Assembly (NCBI GenBank): GCA_947586055.1
Contig: CANPXL010000026.1
Location: 1 to 40,483, forward strand
Origin: an uncultured Acetatifactor sp.
GTDB taxonomy: Bacteria > Bacillota > Clostridia > Lachnospirales > Lachnospiraceae
Reading direction: 5' to 3'
DNA: 40,483 bases
Positions 40,482 through 40,483 of this stretch are shown in pieces (positions within the stretch are counted from its first letter, which is position 1; every line of letters begins with the position of its first letter). Made by a program: the position numbers and the translations under genes. The notes under the pieces are model-generated. The model did no database searches. It worked only from the letters and a program-made list of their open reading frames with translations, and was not told where the DNA came from.

Positions 40482-40483
40482 GT

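Larger units (their letters stand above)
40158..40483. other. Non-coding right end with promoter and two hairpins
   Basis: This 326-base stretch has no convincing gene. It holds a promoter candidate for the ABC-class ATPase (40212-40240), a 12-bp hairpin (40318-40350) and a T-tailed hairpin (40459-40481). A minus-strand frame from TTG at 40438 to TAA at 40370 encodes 22 residues ending VDNRVQLYLDER. It has an in-frame stop just before the TTG, so it is either a very small ORF, a gene remnant or chance. Confidence 0.5.

Overview
The window looks like chromosome from a motile, spore-forming Firmicute of the Lachnospiraceae type. This is inferred from gene content: a clostridial-style Tad pilus locus with an Flp1-like pilin, a DUF6240-type protein beside flagellin and fliS, bofA, a DUF4358/MBOAT/DHHW trio, and strong GGAGG-type ribosome binding sites with many TTG or GTG starts. 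No rRNA, tRNA, insertion sequence, prophage or CRISPR array is visible. The window is an ordinary, dense chromosomal segment.

Region 1 (about 1-10166, minus strand) is one long Tad (type IVc) pilus operon. In transcription order it encodes a prepilin peptidase (TadV/CpaA), a TadZ/CpaE-like protein with a degenerate P-loop, the CpaF ATPase, TadB-like and TadC-like platform proteins, an Flp1-like pilin, a DUF5702-like surface protein, a pilin-like protein with two Cys motifs, a second prepilin peptidase, a TadE-like protein and a DUF6382/FHA protein. A good sigma-A promoter lies at 10138-10166. Region 2 (10203-10935) holds bofA and a DUF2508 gene, which are divergent here. Region 3 (10885-15638, minus) is a flagellar operon: a 990-residue DUF6240-type protein, flagellin and fliS, with a sigma-28-like promoter.

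Region 4 (15717-20593, plus) is a two-component system followed by a solute-binding lipoprotein and a propeller-like lipoprotein. Matching TTGAC direct repeats precede both halves. A terminator-like hairpin buries the ribosome binding site of the first lipoprotein, in an arrangement that may distinguish read-through RNA from locally initiated RNA. Region 5 (20675-25625, minus) holds a TPR protein with an acidic 14-residue repeat and an apparently dead AAA+ domain, coupled to glgB. Region 6 (25642-31605, minus) runs from a DHH phosphoesterase through a DUF4358 lipoprotein, an MBOAT acyltransferase, a DHHW protein and a HAD phosphatase to rsmA.

Region 7 (31621-36518, plus) encodes a polytopic membrane protein and an asymmetric heterodimeric ABC exporter. 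Region 8 (36534-40240, minus) holds a FIST-GGDEF diguanylate cyclase and an ABC-class ATPase. The right end (40158-40483) is non-coding apart from a doubtful 22-codon frame, and carries two hairpins.

The strongest leads for new biology are the hairpin/promoter overlap at 17856-17933, the pseudo-AAA+ protein coupled to glycogen branching enzyme, the unusual Tad components (Cys-motif pilin-like protein, Ig-like domain inside TadC, two peptidases), and the DUF6240-flagellin coupling with sigma-28-like sites. All functional statements come from reading motifs by eye. No database search was run.
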